Shown piece after piece: positions 29,255 to 38,360 of a stretch of 64,000 bases of DNA. The stretch's first letter is position 1, and every line of letters starts with the position of its first letter. A model generated the notes under the pieces. That model saw nothing but the letters and a program-made list of their open reading frames with translations. It searched no databases and was not told where the DNA came from. The stretch covers positions 62,001 to 126,000 of the forward strand of contig NZ_JABGCB010000001.1 in the NCBI RefSeq assembly GCF_013149295.1. Direction: 5' to 3'. This DNA is from Novosphingobium sp. SG751A (lineage in GTDB: Bacteria > Pseudomonadota > Alphaproteobacteria > Sphingomonadales > Sphingomonadaceae). The position numbers and the translations under genes were made by a program.

Positions 29255-30700
29255 ATGACGACAGACCGCGCAAATATGGCAGAAACCGAACAGCGCCTGC
29301 TGATGCTGATCGACGATGAGCCGGCGCAAAGCCGCCTGATCACGGCACTGGCCGCGCGCGAAGGCTGGCGAACGCTGGTGGTGGGCGATGCCGAAACGGC
29401 GGTGGCCATGCTGGGCACGCGGCAGGGCATGCAATTGGGCGCGGTTATCCTTGACCAATGGGTGCCGGGCGATGAAGCCTGCTCGCTGATCGCGGATCTG
29501 CGCAGCCGCCGCCCCGCCCTGCCGATCCTGATGCTGACGACCTCGGCCTCGCCCCTGTTGGCGGTCGAAGCCATGCGCGCGGGCGCAACCGATTACCTTA
29601 TCAAACCCATCGCGCCCGACCGCCTGATGAGCGCATTGCGCAACGCCACCACGCGCGAAACGCCGCGTGATGAATTGCAGCCGTTGACCGAAAAGATGAA
29701 CGGTCCGGCCGATTTCGAATCCATGATCGGCGCGGCTCCGGCTTTCCGCACGGCCCTTGCCATCGCCGCCAAATCCGCACGCGGTCAGGGCCACCTGCTG
29801 ATCGAGGGCGAAAGCGGCACCGGCAAGGAAATGCTGGTGCGCGCGATCCACGCCGCTTCGCAACGCGCCAAGATGCCGCTGCGGATGGTCAATGCCGGAT
29901 CGACGCCGGGCAATTCGATCGAATCCGCACTGTTTGGCCATGAAAAGGGCGCCTTCCCCGGCGCGTTTGATCGCCAGATGGGCGCGATCCAATATTGCGA
30001 CGGCGCCACGCTGGTCATTGACGAAATCGACCGCCTGCCCATGGGCGTGCAGGAGCGGCTGGCTGAATATCTGACCACCGGATCGTGCCGCCCCATCGGT
30101 GCGCGCCATGCGTTCCGGGTCGATGTGCGGCTGATCGCGGCCTCGAACTATCCGCTGAAAGATCTGATCGTCCACGGCGATTTCCTGCCCGAACTCCACG
30201 CCGCGATCTGCGCGACCACGGTGTCGCTGCCGCCGCTGCGCGCGCGACTGGGCGATATTCCGGCGCTGGCGCGGCACTTCCTTGGCCGCATCGGCGAGCA
30301 ACCGGGCCTGCGTGAACTGGGCATAACCGATGGCGCGCTGGCGCTGCTCTCGGCCTATGACTGGCCGGGCAACGTCCGCCAGCTTCAGGCCGTCCTGTTC
30401 CGCGCCGCCGTCTTCTGCGATGGCGACGCGCTGACCGCCGACGATTTCCCTCAACTCTCCAGCATGATCACCGCCGAACCGCTGGCCATCAGCAATGGCG
30501 TGAGCCACGAAAGCGCGGGCGTGATGCTGTTCACCGCCGACGGCAATCTGCGCCCGCTGGAGGACATTGAGGCGGACGTGATCCGGCTGGCCATCGGGCA
30601 CTATCGCGGCCGCATGACCGAAGTGGCGCGGCGGCTGGGGATTGGGCGTTCGACACTGTATCGAAAGTTGAGCGAGCTTGGGATTGGGGACGCGGCTTAG
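29255..30700 (+). CDS. NtrC-family response regulator with variant GAFPGA loop
   Basis: A 481-residue regulator with three domains. The receiver (about 14-130) has acidic residues 20-21, phospho-acceptor Asp67 and Lys117. The AAA+ domain (about 150-385) has Walker A GESGTGKE (185-192) and Walker B TLVIDEID. The C-terminal Fis-type helix-turn-helix reads VARRLGIGRSTLYRKL. The sigma-54 contact loop reads GAFPGA (232-237) instead of GAFTGA; the missing Thr is the key RpoN-contact residue, so normal sigma-54 activation is doubtful. No histidine kinase is adjacent. The ATG at 29255 is used; another in-frame ATG is at 29276. Intergenic element copy D follows. Confidence 0.88.
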   Translation: MTTDRANMAETEQRLLMLIDDEPAQSRLITALAAREGWRTLVVGDAETAVAMLGTRQGMQLGAVILDQWVPGDEACSLIADLRSRRPALPILMLTTSASPLLAVEAMRAGATDYLIKPIAPDRLMSALRNATTRETPRDELQPLTEKMNGPADFESMIGAAPAFRTALAIAAKSARGQGHLLIEGESGTGKEMLVRAIHAASQRAKMPLRMVNAGSTPGNSIESALFGHEKGAFPGAFDRQMGAIQYCDGATLVIDEIDRLPMGVQERLAEYLTTGSCRPIGARHAFRVDVRLIAASNYPLKDLIVHGDFLPELHAAICATTVSLPPLRARLGDIPALARHFLGRIGEQPGLRELGITDGALALLSAYDWPGNVRQLQAVLFRAAVFCDGDALTADDFPQLSSMITAEPLAISNGVSHESAGVMLFTADGNLRPLEDIEADVIRLAIGHYRGRMTEVARRLGIGRSTLYRKLSELGIGDAA

Positions 30701-30715
30701 CCGGGTTTAGATAAG

Positions 30716-30759
30716 GCCTCCGGCGGGCAAAGGGTCTCGACCCTTTGACCGCCGGAGGC
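30716..30759. repeat. Intergenic palindromic element, copy D (minimal form)
   Basis: A 44-bp near-perfect inverted repeat. Outer arms GCCTCCGGCGG (30716-30726) and CCGCCGGAGGC (30749-30759) enclose CAAAGGGTCTCGACCCTTTG (30728-30747). The whole stem has 21 positions with one mismatch (30727/30748) around a 2-base centre. It lies between the convergent NtrC-family gene and folP, 8 bases from the folP TAA. It probably acts as a bidirectional transcript end and is the shortest member of the A-D family. Confidence 0.8.
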
Positions 30760-30767
30760 AAAATCCC

Positions 30768-31853
30768 TTACCCCACCAACTGCCCAAAATCGGTCAAAGC
30801 CGCATCGCGCAAACCGCGCCACACATGCAGCGCCTGCACCGTCTGCGCCACGTCATGCACGCGGATAACCTGCGCCCCGGCATCCATCATCCGTCCCGCC
30901 AGCATCAGCGATCCACCAAGCCGCTTGTCGGCAGGCGCCTCGTTGGAAAGCGCTCCGATCATCCGCTTGCGGCTGGCGCCCACCAGCAGCGGGCAGCCCA
31001 GCGCGTGAAACAGCGGCAGCGCGTTCATCAGCGCGAGATTTTCCTGAAGGGTCTTGCCAAAGCCGATGCCGGGGTCGAGCAGGATGCGGGTCCGTGCCAC
31101 GCCTGCCGCCTCGGCTGCATCACGCCGCGCGCGCAGCCAGTCGAAGACGTCGAGCACGACATCGCCGTAATGGCCGTCCTCGTGAAGGTCCTCGCCCTTA
31201 CCCGGCGCATGCATGATGCAGACGGGGGCGCCGCAATGGGCGGCAAATTCAAGGCTGCGCGGATCGTGGCGCAGGCCCGAAACATCGTTCCACAGATGCG
31301 CCCCCGCTGCCAGCGCAGCCTCAAACACGCCCACGCGGCGGGTGTCCACGCTGATCGCCGCGCCGGTGCGGGCCAGCTTCTCGATCACCGGCACCACGCG
31401 CTCGATCTCGTCGCCCTCCCACACCGGAGGGGCGCCGGGGCGCGTGCTTTCACCGCCAATGTCGATCATCGCCGCGCCCGCCTCCAGCATCGCACTGGCG
31501 TGGACGACGGGCACATCAGGCCCGGAAATATTGCGCCCGCCATCGGAAAAACTGTCCGGCGTGACGTTGAGAATGCCCATCACCTGCGGCTGATCGAGGC
31601 GGATGGTGCGCGCGCCCATCTGCAACGGCGCGCGCGGGGAGCGCAAAGCCTCCCACTGTTCTTCGACATCACGCCGGATCACGCGCCCCGCCTCGGCCAC
31701 GCCAAAGCGGGTGCGTTCGACAATCTTTCCACCCTCGCGGCGGATCAGCGCGAAACGGCTGGCATAGGTCAGCCCCCCAGCCAGACGGACGGCTTCGCCT
31801 TCCTCCGACTGGGGGCTGTCGGCAAGGGCGATCGGGCGCAGGTAAACAGTCAT
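30768..31853 (-). CDS. folP: Dihydropteroate synthase
   Basis: A 361-residue enzyme joining p-aminobenzoate to dihydropterin pyrophosphate in folate synthesis. The catalytic TIM barrel starts at GILNVTPDSFSDGG (93-106) and carries DIGGESTRPGA and the later DPGIGFGKT and GASRKRMIG blocks. About 85 residues precede the barrel, longer than in Escherichia coli; this segment (GLTYASRFALIRREGG and onward) looks like a small folded domain. The ATG at 31853 is 20 bp after ccrM on the same strand. Element copy D lies just behind the stop. Confidence 0.95.
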   Translation of the reverse strand: MTVYLRPIALADSPQSEEGEAVRLAGGLTYASRFALIRREGGKIVERTRFGVAEAGRVIRRDVEEQWEALRSPRAPLQMGARTIRLDQPQVMGILNVTPDSFSDGGRNISGPDVPVVHASAMLEAGAAMIDIGGESTRPGAPPVWEGDEIERVVPVIEKLARTGAAISVDTRRVGVFEAALAAGAHLWNDVSGLRHDPRSLEFAAHCGAPVCIMHAPGKGEDLHEDGHYGDVVLDVFDWLRARRDAAEAAGVARTRILLDPGIGFGKTLQENLALMNALPLFHALGCPLLVGASRKRMIGALSNEAPADKRLGGSLMLAGRMMDAGAQVIRVHDVAQTVQALHVWRGLRDAALTDFGQLVG

Positions 31854-31873
31854 AGACCCGCGCTTAGACCCGA

Positions 31874-33242
<1,369 letters not shown>

Positions 33243-33284
33243 AACATCTAGTGGCGTGACAATCGAGACCCAGGGGGCAATTTT

Positions 33285-33863
33285 TTACAAAAATGACAAT
33301 TGCGCGACCGGGGCAAACGTCCGCCGATGATGCTCGCAAGGCCCATGTTCGCGTAAGGCTGTCAGATGCTGCGCCGTGCCATATCCGGCGTTGCGCTCCC
33401 AGCCGTAATGGGGATGGAGCGCCGCCAGCGCGCGCATCACCCGGTCGCGGTGTTCCTTGGCGATGATGCTGGCCGCGCTGATCGCCGCCTCGGTGGCATC
33501 GCCCCCCACAATGGCCCGCGCGGCCCAGCGCCAATCGCCTACGCGCCCCTCAGGCGTCTTATTGCCGTCGATCAGCACCATCGCCGGATCGCCGACCTTG
33601 TCCACCAGCGCACCGACCGCCCGCGTCATGGCCAGCATCGTGGCGGCAAAGATATTGATCCGATCGATCTCATCGGCCTCGACCACGCCGATGGCCCAAT
33701 GCGCCTCGGCCATGATCCGCGCCTCCAGCGCCGCGCGGCGCTTGGCCGACAATTTCTTGCTGTCGGCCAGCCCATCAATGGCACTCTGCCCCAGCCACAC
33801 CGCGCCCGCCACCACAGGCCCCGCCAAGGGGCCGCGCCCCGCTTCATCCACACCAAAGATCAT
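33285..33863 (-). CDS. rnhB: Ribonuclease HII
   Basis: A 192-residue RNase HII that removes ribonucleotides and RNA primers from DNA. The N-terminal catalytic block is GVDEAGRGPLAGPV (Asp6, Glu7). LIDGNKTPEG carries a further acidic residue, and ISAASIIAKEHRDRVM is the family signature. The ATG at 33863 is the family-typical start (MIFGVDEAGRG), although the frame continues upstream to a TTG. It lies upstream of ccrM on the same strand, with 217 bp of GANTC-rich sequence between. Confidence 0.95.
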   Translation of the reverse strand: MIFGVDEAGRGPLAGPVVAGAVWLGQSAIDGLADSKKLSAKRRAALEARIMAEAHWAIGVVEADEIDRINIFAATMLAMTRAVGALVDKVGDPAMVLIDGNKTPEGRVGDWRWAARAIVGGDATEAAISAASIIAKEHRDRVMRALAALHPHYGWERNAGYGTAQHLTALREHGPCEHHRRTFAPVAQLSFL

Positions 33864-33946
33864 GGCCGCAGCCGTGCCGCCACCTGCCGGCGCCTGCAAG
33901 CATTTCCTTGCATATGATCCCCCCCTGCCCTAACGCGCGCGGCATT

Positions 33947-34462
33947 ATGGCTATCGAACCCTCGCTCATCCCGCTTGATAATGTTGATCCCTCGCTGGTC
34001 GAGGAATTGCTCGATCGCGCGTTTGAGCCGGAACGACGCCAACGCACCGCCTATAAAGTGCGCGGCGATGCCGAATGGCTGCCCGCCCTCTCCTTTGCCG
34101 CGGTGGACGAGGAGCAGCATGTGGTCGGCTCGATCCAGTGCTGGCCGGTGGCGCTGACCGATGCCGATGGGCGCCGCCATCCGATGGTCATGGTCGGCCC
34201 CGTCGCCGTCCTGCCCGAGGCGCAGGGGCGCGGCTTTGGCAAGGCACTGGTCACCGCGGCCATTTCGGCCATGAACCCCAAGGCGCCGCTGCCCATGGTG
34301 ATGATCGGCGATCCGGAATATTACGGCCGCTTCTGGGGCTTTACCAATGCGCCCACGGGGCAATGGGATCTGCCCGGACCGTTCGAACAGGCCCGCCTGC
34401 TGGTGCGCTGCGACAATGCCGCCGTCCTGCCGCAACAGGGCATGCTGGGCCCCTGGGCATAA
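33947..34462 (+). CDS. GNAT-family N-acetyltransferase
   Basis: A 171-residue acetyltransferase. The acetyl-CoA loop reads VLPEAQGRGFGKALV, with the preceding strand PMVMVGPVAV. A later segment GDPEYYGRFWGFTNA is typical of the YhbS-like subgroup. The substrate is unknown. The ATG at 33947 is chosen; another ATG at 33914 would add a Pro-rich tail. It diverges from rnhB and heads a plus-strand run that continues to the second retropepsin. Confidence 0.88.
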   Translation: MAIEPSLIPLDNVDPSLVEELLDRAFEPERRQRTAYKVRGDAEWLPALSFAAVDEEQHVVGSIQCWPVALTDADGRRHPMVMVGPVAVLPEAQGRGFGKALVTAAISAMNPKAPLPMVMIGDPEYYGRFWGFTNAPTGQWDLPGPFEQARLLVRCDNAAVLPQQGMLGPWA

Positions 34463-34516
34463 TTTTGGGCAGGCGAAACACTGGCGCATAGCGCCCGCCT
34501 GCCCCATATTGCCGCC

Positions 34517-35086
34517 ATGCCTTATACGCCTCCCCCCGATCTGGCCGCGCTCTCGCTGGAAGATATTGCCCGCATGGTGGCAGAGCGCCGCCTGCCCCCG
34601 GTCGATCAATGGCATCCGGCCGAAGAAATCGACAGCCAGATGGAGATCCGCGCCGATGGATCGTGGTGGCATCAAGGTGGACCGATCACCCGCCCGGCCA
34701 TGGTGCGCGCCTTTTCCACGCTGCTGATGCGCGACAAGGCCGGCCAGCACTGGCTGGTCACGCCGCAGGACCGGCAGAGGATCGCGGTGGTCGATGCCGC
34801 CTTTGTCGCGGTGGATGTGGCGCGTATTGACGGGGCGCTGGCGTTCCGGCTGAACACCGACGACACGGTGATCGCCGGGCCGGACCATCCGCTGATCGCG
34901 CGGGGGGATGCGGAAACGCCCGCGATCTATCTGGCCGTGCGCCACGGTTGCCTTGCGCGGATCAACCGGTCCACATGGGGACAACTGGTGGATATGGCGC
35001 TGGAGAACCAAGGGGAGAATATGGGGACAGACGGTGGACTGTCTGTGGACAGCCTGGGGATAAGTTTCCCCCTGACGCCGCAATGA
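34517..35086 (+). CDS. DUF1285 family protein
   Basis: A 189-residue cytosolic protein matching the DUF1285 family. Recognisable blocks are VDQWHPAEEIDSQMEIRADG, WWHQGGPITRPAMVRAFSTL and GCLARINRSTWGQLVD. The function is unknown. It starts 54 bp after the acetyltransferase and ends 10 bp before the Nudix hydrolase. The gene cluster DUF1285-Nudix-CCA enzyme suggests cotranscription but not a shared pathway. Confidence 0.88.
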   Translation: MPYTPPPDLAALSLEDIARMVAERRLPPVDQWHPAEEIDSQMEIRADGSWWHQGGPITRPAMVRAFSTLLMRDKAGQHWLVTPQDRQRIAVVDAAFVAVDVARIDGALAFRLNTDDTVIAGPDHPLIARGDAETPAIYLAVRHGCLARINRSTWGQLVDMALENQGENMGTDGGLSVDSLGISFPLTPQ

Positions 35087-35096
35087 GCGCAAAACA

Positions 35097-35690
35097 ATGA
35101 GTAATCTCAAGCACAAGCTGGAGCGGCTGTATCACGCCGGGATGGCGGGGCCTGTCCCTGCGCTGTTTCCCGATCCGCGCACGGCGGGCATAGACGAGTT
35201 CAAACCCGCCGCCGTGCTGATTGCTGTGACCGAGCGGACCGCGCCCGGCGTGCTGATGATCCACCGCCCCGGCACCATGCGCGCCCATGCGGGGCAGGTC
35301 GCCCTGCCCGGCGGTCGCCTCGATCCGGGCGAAACCGATATCGACGCCGCCGTGCGCGAGGCGCAGGAAGAACTGGGCATTGATCCGCGTCATGTCGATG
35401 TGATCGGCCCGCTCGATGTGTTCCTGACCGGATCGGGCTATGCGGTGACACCGGTGCTGGCGCTGATCCCGCCCGATCTGCCGCTGGTGCCAAATCCCGA
35501 TGAAGTGGCGCAGTGGTTCGAGGCCCCCTTCGGCTTTGTCATGGACCCGGCCAACCATCAGCGCCGCGCCATCGAATGGGAGGGCAAGACCCGTCATCTG
35601 GTCGAAATCCCATGGGACGGGCATCGTATCTGGGGCATCACCGGGGCCATTCTGGCCAATCTTTCTAAGCGATTGAACTGGCATGACTGA
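35097..35690 (+). CDS. CoA pyrophosphatase (Nudix hydrolase)
   Basis: A 197-residue Nudix hydrolase of the NudL/CoAse type. The Nudix box runs from GGRLDPGE to REAQEELGI, and it is preceded by the CoA-recognition-like stretch RPGTMRAHAGQVALPG. It probably cleaves coenzyme A or its derivatives to 4'-phosphopantetheine and 3',5'-ADP. It overlaps the CCA-enzyme gene by 8 bp. Confidence 0.92.
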   Translation: MSNLKHKLERLYHAGMAGPVPALFPDPRTAGIDEFKPAAVLIAVTERTAPGVLMIHRPGTMRAHAGQVALPGGRLDPGETDIDAAVREAQEELGIDPRHVDVIGPLDVFLTGSGYAVTPVLALIPPDLPLVPNPDEVAQWFEAPFGFVMDPANHQRRAIEWEGKTRHLVEIPWDGHRIWGITGAILANLSKRLNWHD

Positions 35691-36861
35691 ATTTTTGAAA
35701 CGCGAAGGCTGGTTGATCCGCGAGGATCTGGCGCAATTGGTGGCCGCCGTCGGTCCCTTGCGCTGGGTGGGCGGGGCAGTGCGCGATACGCTGCTGGGCT
35801 TGGCCGTGAAGGATATGGATGCGGCAACGCCCCTTCTGCCGGGCGAGGTGATCGCGCGGTGCAAGGCAGCGGGCATCCGCACCGTGCCCACCGGCATCGA
35901 GCATGGCACGGTAACGGCGCTGACCGATGGCGGGCCGGTGGAGATCACCACGCTGCGCCATGATGTATCGACCGACGGGCGGCGCGCGACCGTGGCCTTT
36001 GCGCAGGATTGGCGCGACGATGCGGCACGGCGCGATTTTACCATCAACGCGCTTTATGCCGATCCGGCCACGGGCGAGGTCTTTGACTATTTCGGCGGGC
36101 TGGCGGATCTGGCCGCGCGGCGGGTGCGCTTCATCGGCGATGCGGCCCAACGCATCCGCGAGGATCATTTGCGGATTCTGCGCTATTTCCGCTTTCAGGC
36201 CCGCTTTGGTCAGGAGGCCGATCCTGTGGCCGAACAGGCCTGCGCCGCGCTGGCCGCCACGCTCAAGGGCCTGTCGCGCGAGCGGATCGGAATGGAGATG
36301 ATGAACCTGTTGGGCCTGCCCGATCCGGCGCCCACGGTGGCGCGGATGGCGGAGTTGGGCGTGCTGGCGGTGGTTCTGCCTGAAGCCTCGGTGGATGCCC
36401 TTGCCGATCTGATCGCGCAGGAGCGGGCGCAAGGCGTGGCCCCCGATGCGCTGCGGCGGCTGGCGGCCCTGCTGCCGGCGCAATCTGGATCGGGGCCCGG
36501 ATTGGCCGAACAGGTCGCCTCGCGCTTTCGTCTGTCGGGGGCACAGAAAAAGCGCCTCTCTCAAGCCGCTGCGCGCAAGGATGAAGCAGGAGATGCCTAT
36601 GCCTTGGCCTATGCACTGGGCATGGAAGGGGCGATGGACCGGCTGCTGCTGACCGGGGGATCAATTGCGCCTTTGTGCGGCTGGACCATCCCGCTTTTCC
36701 CCCTAAAAGGCGGCGATATTGTCGCGCGCGGCGTTGCTGCCGGGCCTCGTATCGCCCATATTCTCCGCTCGGTCGAAGGGCGGTGGGTGGCCGAAGGGTT
36801 CCCCGATGCCGCCCGTGTCGATGCCCTGTTGAACGAGGCCCTGTTGAACGAGGCCCCTTGA
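35683..36861 (+). CDS. CCA-adding tRNA nucleotidyltransferase
   Basis: A 392-residue class II nucleotidyltransferase. The glycine loop is GGAVRDTLLG (30-39), with the two catalytic aspartates in KDMDAAT (Asp44, Asp46). The basic segment DDAARRDFTINALYADP and the template-like block RIREDHLRILRYFRF follow. It adds or repairs the 3' CCA of tRNAs; a poly(A) polymerase role is less likely. Translation is coupled to the preceding Nudix gene by an 8-bp overlap. The C-terminus has a duplicated Leu-Asn-Glu-Ala run (LLNEALLNEA). Confidence 0.95.
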   Translation: MTEFLKREGWLIREDLAQLVAAVGPLRWVGGAVRDTLLGLAVKDMDAATPLLPGEVIARCKAAGIRTVPTGIEHGTVTALTDGGPVEITTLRHDVSTDGRRATVAFAQDWRDDAARRDFTINALYADPATGEVFDYFGGLADLAARRVRFIGDAAQRIREDHLRILRYFRFQARFGQEADPVAEQACAALAATLKGLSRERIGMEMMNLLGLPDPAPTVARMAELGVLAVVLPEASVDALADLIAQERAQGVAPDALRRLAALLPAQSGSGPGLAEQVASRFRLSGAQKKRLSQAAARKDEAGDAYALAYALGMEGAMDRLLLTGGSIAPLCGWTIPLFPLKGGDIVARGVAAGPRIAHILRSVEGRWVAEGFPDAARVDALLNEALLNEAP

Positions 36862-36870
36862 GGAGAGACT

Positions 36871-37641
36871 ATGACCGCCGCCAATACAGGCGCCCATTCC
36901 GATAAGGCCGGCGCGGCGCTTGATCGGTTGATCGAGGCCGGTTCGGCCATTTGGGCGCAGGCGGTCGAACTGGTGATGACCCAGCCGGTGCTGGGTTGGG
37001 CGCTGGTTTGCGCAGGGGTGCTGATTCTGGGCAATCTGATGCGCTATCGCCTGCCGATGCTGGGCGGGTTGCTGCGGTTTTTCGGCAATCTGGGGCTGAT
37101 CGTGGCCTTAATCGTGGCGCTAATGGGGGTGGTTGATCTGCGCCGCTTTGGCATCACGGCCACCCTGCCCGAGGCGATCATGCGCCATCTGCCCAAGGCA
37201 GAAGAGCCGCAGGTGGTCGAGGGCAAGGTGACGCGCGTTCCTCTGGCCGATGACGGGCATTTCTGGGTCCGCGCCTCGATCGACGGAGCGCCGCGGCGGT
37301 TTCTGGTCGATACGGGCGCCACGCTGACCACGATTTCGCCCGAAACGGCGCAAGAGGCCGGGCTGCGCATCGCGCGCGACGGACCAAAAATCGAATTGCG
37401 CACCGCCAATGGCAATGCCACCGGGCGCATCGTGGTCATCCATGAATTGAAGGTCGGCAATGCCGTGGCCCGTAACATCGAGGCCGTGGTCGCTCCCGGC
37501 CTTGGCGAGACCAATGTGCTGGGCATGAATTTCCTGACCAAGCTGAAGGGTTGGCGTGTCGAGGGGCGCGTGATGGTGCTGGAGCCGCATCACCCGGCAA
37601 AAACCGATCCGTCCCAAGCTGGCACGGATGAGGTTGGTTAA
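36871..37641 (+). CDS. Membrane-anchored retropepsin-like aspartic protease, copy 1
   Basis: A 256-residue protein with two N-terminal hydrophobic segments (about 40-57 and 72-90) and a C-terminal retropepsin-like domain. The catalytic motif is FLVDTGAT (Asp147), followed by LRTANGNATGRIVVIHELKVG and [19 protein letters not shown], as in clan AA proteases of the TIGR02281 type. It acts presumably as a dimer facing the periplasm; substrates are unknown. AGGAGA precedes the ATG. It is followed at once by a paralogue. Confidence 0.88.
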   Translation: MTAANTGAHSDKAGAALDRLIEAGSAIWAQAVELVMTQPVLGWALVCAGVLILGNLMRYRLPMLGGLLRFFGNLGLIVALIVALMGVVDLRRFGITATLPEAIMRHLPKAEEPQVVEGKVTRVPLADDGHFWVRASIDGAPRRFLVDTGATLTTISPETAQEAGLRIARDGPKIELRTANGNATGRIVVIHELKVGNAVARNIEAVVAPGLGETNVLGMNFLTKLKGWRVEGRVMVLEPHHPAKTDPSQAGTDEVG

Positions 37642-37709
37642 CACAATTGCCGCGCGCGGGCCGCGCGCAAATAGTGGCGCATCATCCGATTGTTTCGAGA
37701 GCCTGCGCG

Positions 37710-38360
37710 ATGCCCCTGTTCGACCTTCTGCTGGATTTGCCCAACCATCTGGTGCTGGCCTCGGCCTTTGGCTTTATGGCGCTGCTGCTGATGGGCGGGA
37801 TCATCCGGGCCGAAGCCAGCGGCGCGCTGGGCGCGATAATCCGCATGGTGGGCAGCGCCGGGCTGACGGTGGCTTTGGGCATCACCCTGGTGCAACTGGG
37901 CGGGGCCTTTGTCGGCTTGCCGCTGGTGGCCGGGGTGGCCATGGCGGCTCAGGCCTCGACGCAGGTGGTGCGCGGCGGTGAAACCCGCGTGCCTTTGGCC
38001 GAGGATGGGCATTACTGGGTTGACGCCGCCGTCAATGGCACGCCCCAGCGCTTCCTGATCGACACCGGCGCAACCTATACCACCCTGTCATCCGAGGTTG
38101 CGCGTGAGGCGATGGTGGAGCCGGGCGCGGATTCGGGCCGGGTCAATCTGCATACCGCCAATGGCGATACGCCCGCAAAAATGGCGCAGATCGACAGTCT
38201 TGAGGTCGGCTCGATCCACGCCGCCGATATGACCACGATCATCGCTCCCGCCATCGGCACGACCAACGTGCTGGGGATGAACTTCCTGACCAGCTTGGAA
38301 GGCTGGCGGGTTGAGGGCAAGGTGATGATCCTTACCCCCAAAGGGTCTGATCAGCTCTGA
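37710..38360 (+). CDS. Membrane-anchored retropepsin-like aspartic protease, copy 2
   Basis: A 216-residue paralogue of the preceding gene. Two hydrophobic segments (about 12-32 and 48-80) precede the catalytic FLIDTGAT (Asp118) and the C-terminal [19 protein letters not shown]. It shares the architecture and several blocks ([22 protein letters not shown]) with copy 1, so a tandem duplication is likely, but the membrane parts have diverged. The ATG at 37710 gives MPLFDLLL. The stop overlaps the convergent parC by 10 bp. Confidence 0.87.
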   Translation: MPLFDLLLDLPNHLVLASAFGFMALLLMGGIIRAEASGALGAIIRMVGSAGLTVALGITLVQLGGAFVGLPLVAGVAMAAQASTQVVRGGETRVPLAEDGHYWVDAAVNGTPQRFLIDTGATYTTLSSEVAREAMVEPGADSGRVNLHTANGDTPAKMAQIDSLEVGSIHAADMTTIIAPAIGTTNVLGMNFLTSLEGWRVEGKVMILTPKGSDQL

